Below, in pieces: positions 62,841-64,000 of a DNA stretch of 64,000 nt. The notes beneath the pieces are model-generated. The model was given only the letters and a program-made list of their open reading frames with translations, was not told where the DNA came from and did not search any database. Origin of the DNA: Pomacea canaliculata (lineage: Eukaryota > Mollusca > Gastropoda > Architaenioglossa > Ampullariidae). How positions within the stretch are numbered: the stretch's first letter is position 1; each line of letters starts with the position of its first letter. A program made the translations under genes and the position numbers. The stretch covers positions 17,164,725-17,228,724 of the forward strand of contig NC_037593.1 of the NCBI RefSeq assembly GCF_003073045.1, given 5' to 3'.

Positions 62841-63080
62841 AAGTGCATAGCCGAGTGGTCAGAGCGCTGAAGTCCTAACTGAGAGCCTAGTAGGTTCGAT
62901 ACCCGAGCTTGGCAGCAAAATTTCTCAGTCGATCCAGCCGTGGGTACCTCACATGGGTACCTGACTCATAGAGAGCTGGGGAAAGTAAAGCAGCGAAGGA
63001 GAGGATGTGGCCCCCGAGAAAAGGTCTCTTACACATCCAACGACCTGAAAAGGCGAGGTGACGACCTTTACCAGTTTTAA
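62841..63080 (+). mobile_element. tRNA-derived SINE
   Basis: The head has perfect RNA polymerase III promoter boxes: A box TAGCCGAGTGG at 62848-62858 and B box GGTTCGATACC at 62893-62903, spaced as in a tRNA with a variable arm. The 5' and 3' ends would not pair as an acceptor stem, and an unrelated body follows, so it is a SINE and not a tRNA gene. Confidence 0.75.
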
Positions 63081-63367
63081 CCAAATCATCTTTTAACAGT
63101 AGTAGAATCGACTGTAGGCTATAGTCGAATTGATGCTGTAATTTTCTAGAATAGATTATGTTGCCCAAATCTCTTTATATCTATACAAAATGCCAGCTAT
63201 TCGGTGTGGTCTTGACATCTTTGTTACCTCGGAAATCTCCTGCACCAGCAAACAAAGGTGACGATAGCAGTTAAAAGTGCGAGATTGTACCTGGCTTTAA
63301 GTGTTTGTGGGATAGGGAGGAAGTAATAGACCACAAGCACAGTTTGCTTCCCGGCCTGTCGTACAAC

Positions 63368-63612
63368 CACGAACTTGTATTACTGGACTGCTGGCAGATG
63401 ATTTTTTTTTCCAGTTAGCTCCTAAAACGAGGCATGAGCAAAGCTTCCGGTTTATCCACAATTTCAGATTAACTACGAAAAGGACGCAAATTACAAAGCT
63501 TCCGGTTTAGTCACATTCATTGTTTAGGCTCGCCGAGACTAATAGCGGAGAACTTGGCAAGTGGCTAAGCGTTGGTCTCGGCAGACAGACAGCAGTCCAC
63601 CTATACACGTCC
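63368..63612 (+). repeat. Dispersed repeat family A, copy 3
   Basis: Relative of 12849-13032 and 24663-24900, with the internal duplication of the AAAGCTTCCGGTTTA segment. The flanks differ from the other two, supporting independent insertion. Confidence 0.7.
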
Positions 63613-64000
63613 GTGTACAACCCACGCGTTTTCAAGCGCAACAATGATGCTCTCAGGTGGCAATCGCCACAAACTTTACGATGCGCTGAACTTTGTCTAT
63701 AAAAGTGCTGCACGCAATGTCATTCGTTTACTGTCTGATTACATGGAGACTAAACCCTGTTTTTTTCTGTGAATAATTGTGCACACCTCTCAGCGCACTA
63801 ACAAAGAATACAAACGAGTATAAACTGAGTAAAAGGAATTCCTCATAAGTTTTTTTTCTTTGCGACAGAAGACTTGTGATAAATATATATTTTCAACTTT
63901 TGATGGTTTGATTTTATTTGAAATAATAGTTTCAATCATCTGCTTTTGCTTAGTTTTGAAAATTGCTTCACTACATGCATTGCACTAATTAGTAGGCCTT

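Noticed and set aside
62841..62920. tRNA gene (perfect A and B boxes)
   Set aside because: The ends do not form an acceptor stem, and the sequence continues into an unrelated body; a tRNA-derived SINE fits better.
1..64000. CRISPR arrays, bacterial operons, rRNA genes
   Set aside because: No direct-repeat/spacer arrays, ribosome binding sites or rRNA motifs were seen; the sequence is intron-rich eukaryotic DNA.

Overview
This window is invertebrate nuclear DNA. It is AT-rich, its genes are split by GT-AG introns, and it is full of microsatellites and decayed DNA transposons, SINEs and non-LTR retrotransposon tails. The protein families and repeat types would fit a mollusc, perhaps a gastropod; that placement is inference and no species can be named.

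The main content (about 0.5-54 kb) is a tandem array of three closely related genes on the + strand. Each encodes a secreted protein made only of immunoglobulin (Ig) domains. I assembled exons by hand from splice sites and reading-frame phase. Copy 1 (517-10241) lacks its first exon because the window begins inside intron 1. Copy 2 (16283-24313, 560 aa) and copy 3 (36996-49907, 562 aa) are complete and open, with ten exons each. Domain order and motifs resemble Ig1, Ig2, Ig3, Ig4 and Ig6 of the L1CAM/neuroglian adhesion family. The family's fibronectin repeats, membrane segment and ankyrin-binding tail are missing. This recalls insect hemolin, an L1/neuroglian-derived secreted immune Ig protein, but here in a tandem multi-copy arrangement. 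The last Ig-like domain has no cysteine in any copy. Copy 1 carries a second version of its terminal exon behind a truncated exon 9. Remains of the same second module lie downstream of copy 3.

The duplicated unit includes several kilobases of non-coding sequence upstream of each gene (12.47-16.18 kb and 33.15-36.90 kb). Insertions that differ between units (a solo LTR, SINEs, MITEs, a large hairpin) allow the duplication history to be read.

Between copies 2 and 3 lie a decayed 3.5 kb PIF/Harbinger DNA transposon with long terminal inverted repeats and, next to it, the 3' part of a DUF4806-domain gene (28746-30262). The introns of copy 3 hold a deleted pogo/Tigger element, two hAT elements with clean 8-bp target duplications, and other MITEs.

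From 57.9 to 60.9 kb there is a three-exon glycosyltransferase-like gene (Gly_transf_sug/DXD family) with an N-terminal membrane anchor. Its two halves look like a tandem domain duplication in which only the second keeps the DXD motif. An in-frame stop at the start of exon 3 and the lack of an in-frame ATG suggest a missing exon, a sequence error or a pseudogene. The remaining sequence (54-57.8 kb and 60.9-64 kb) is intergenic, with repeats, one tRNA-derived SINE and no convincing gene.
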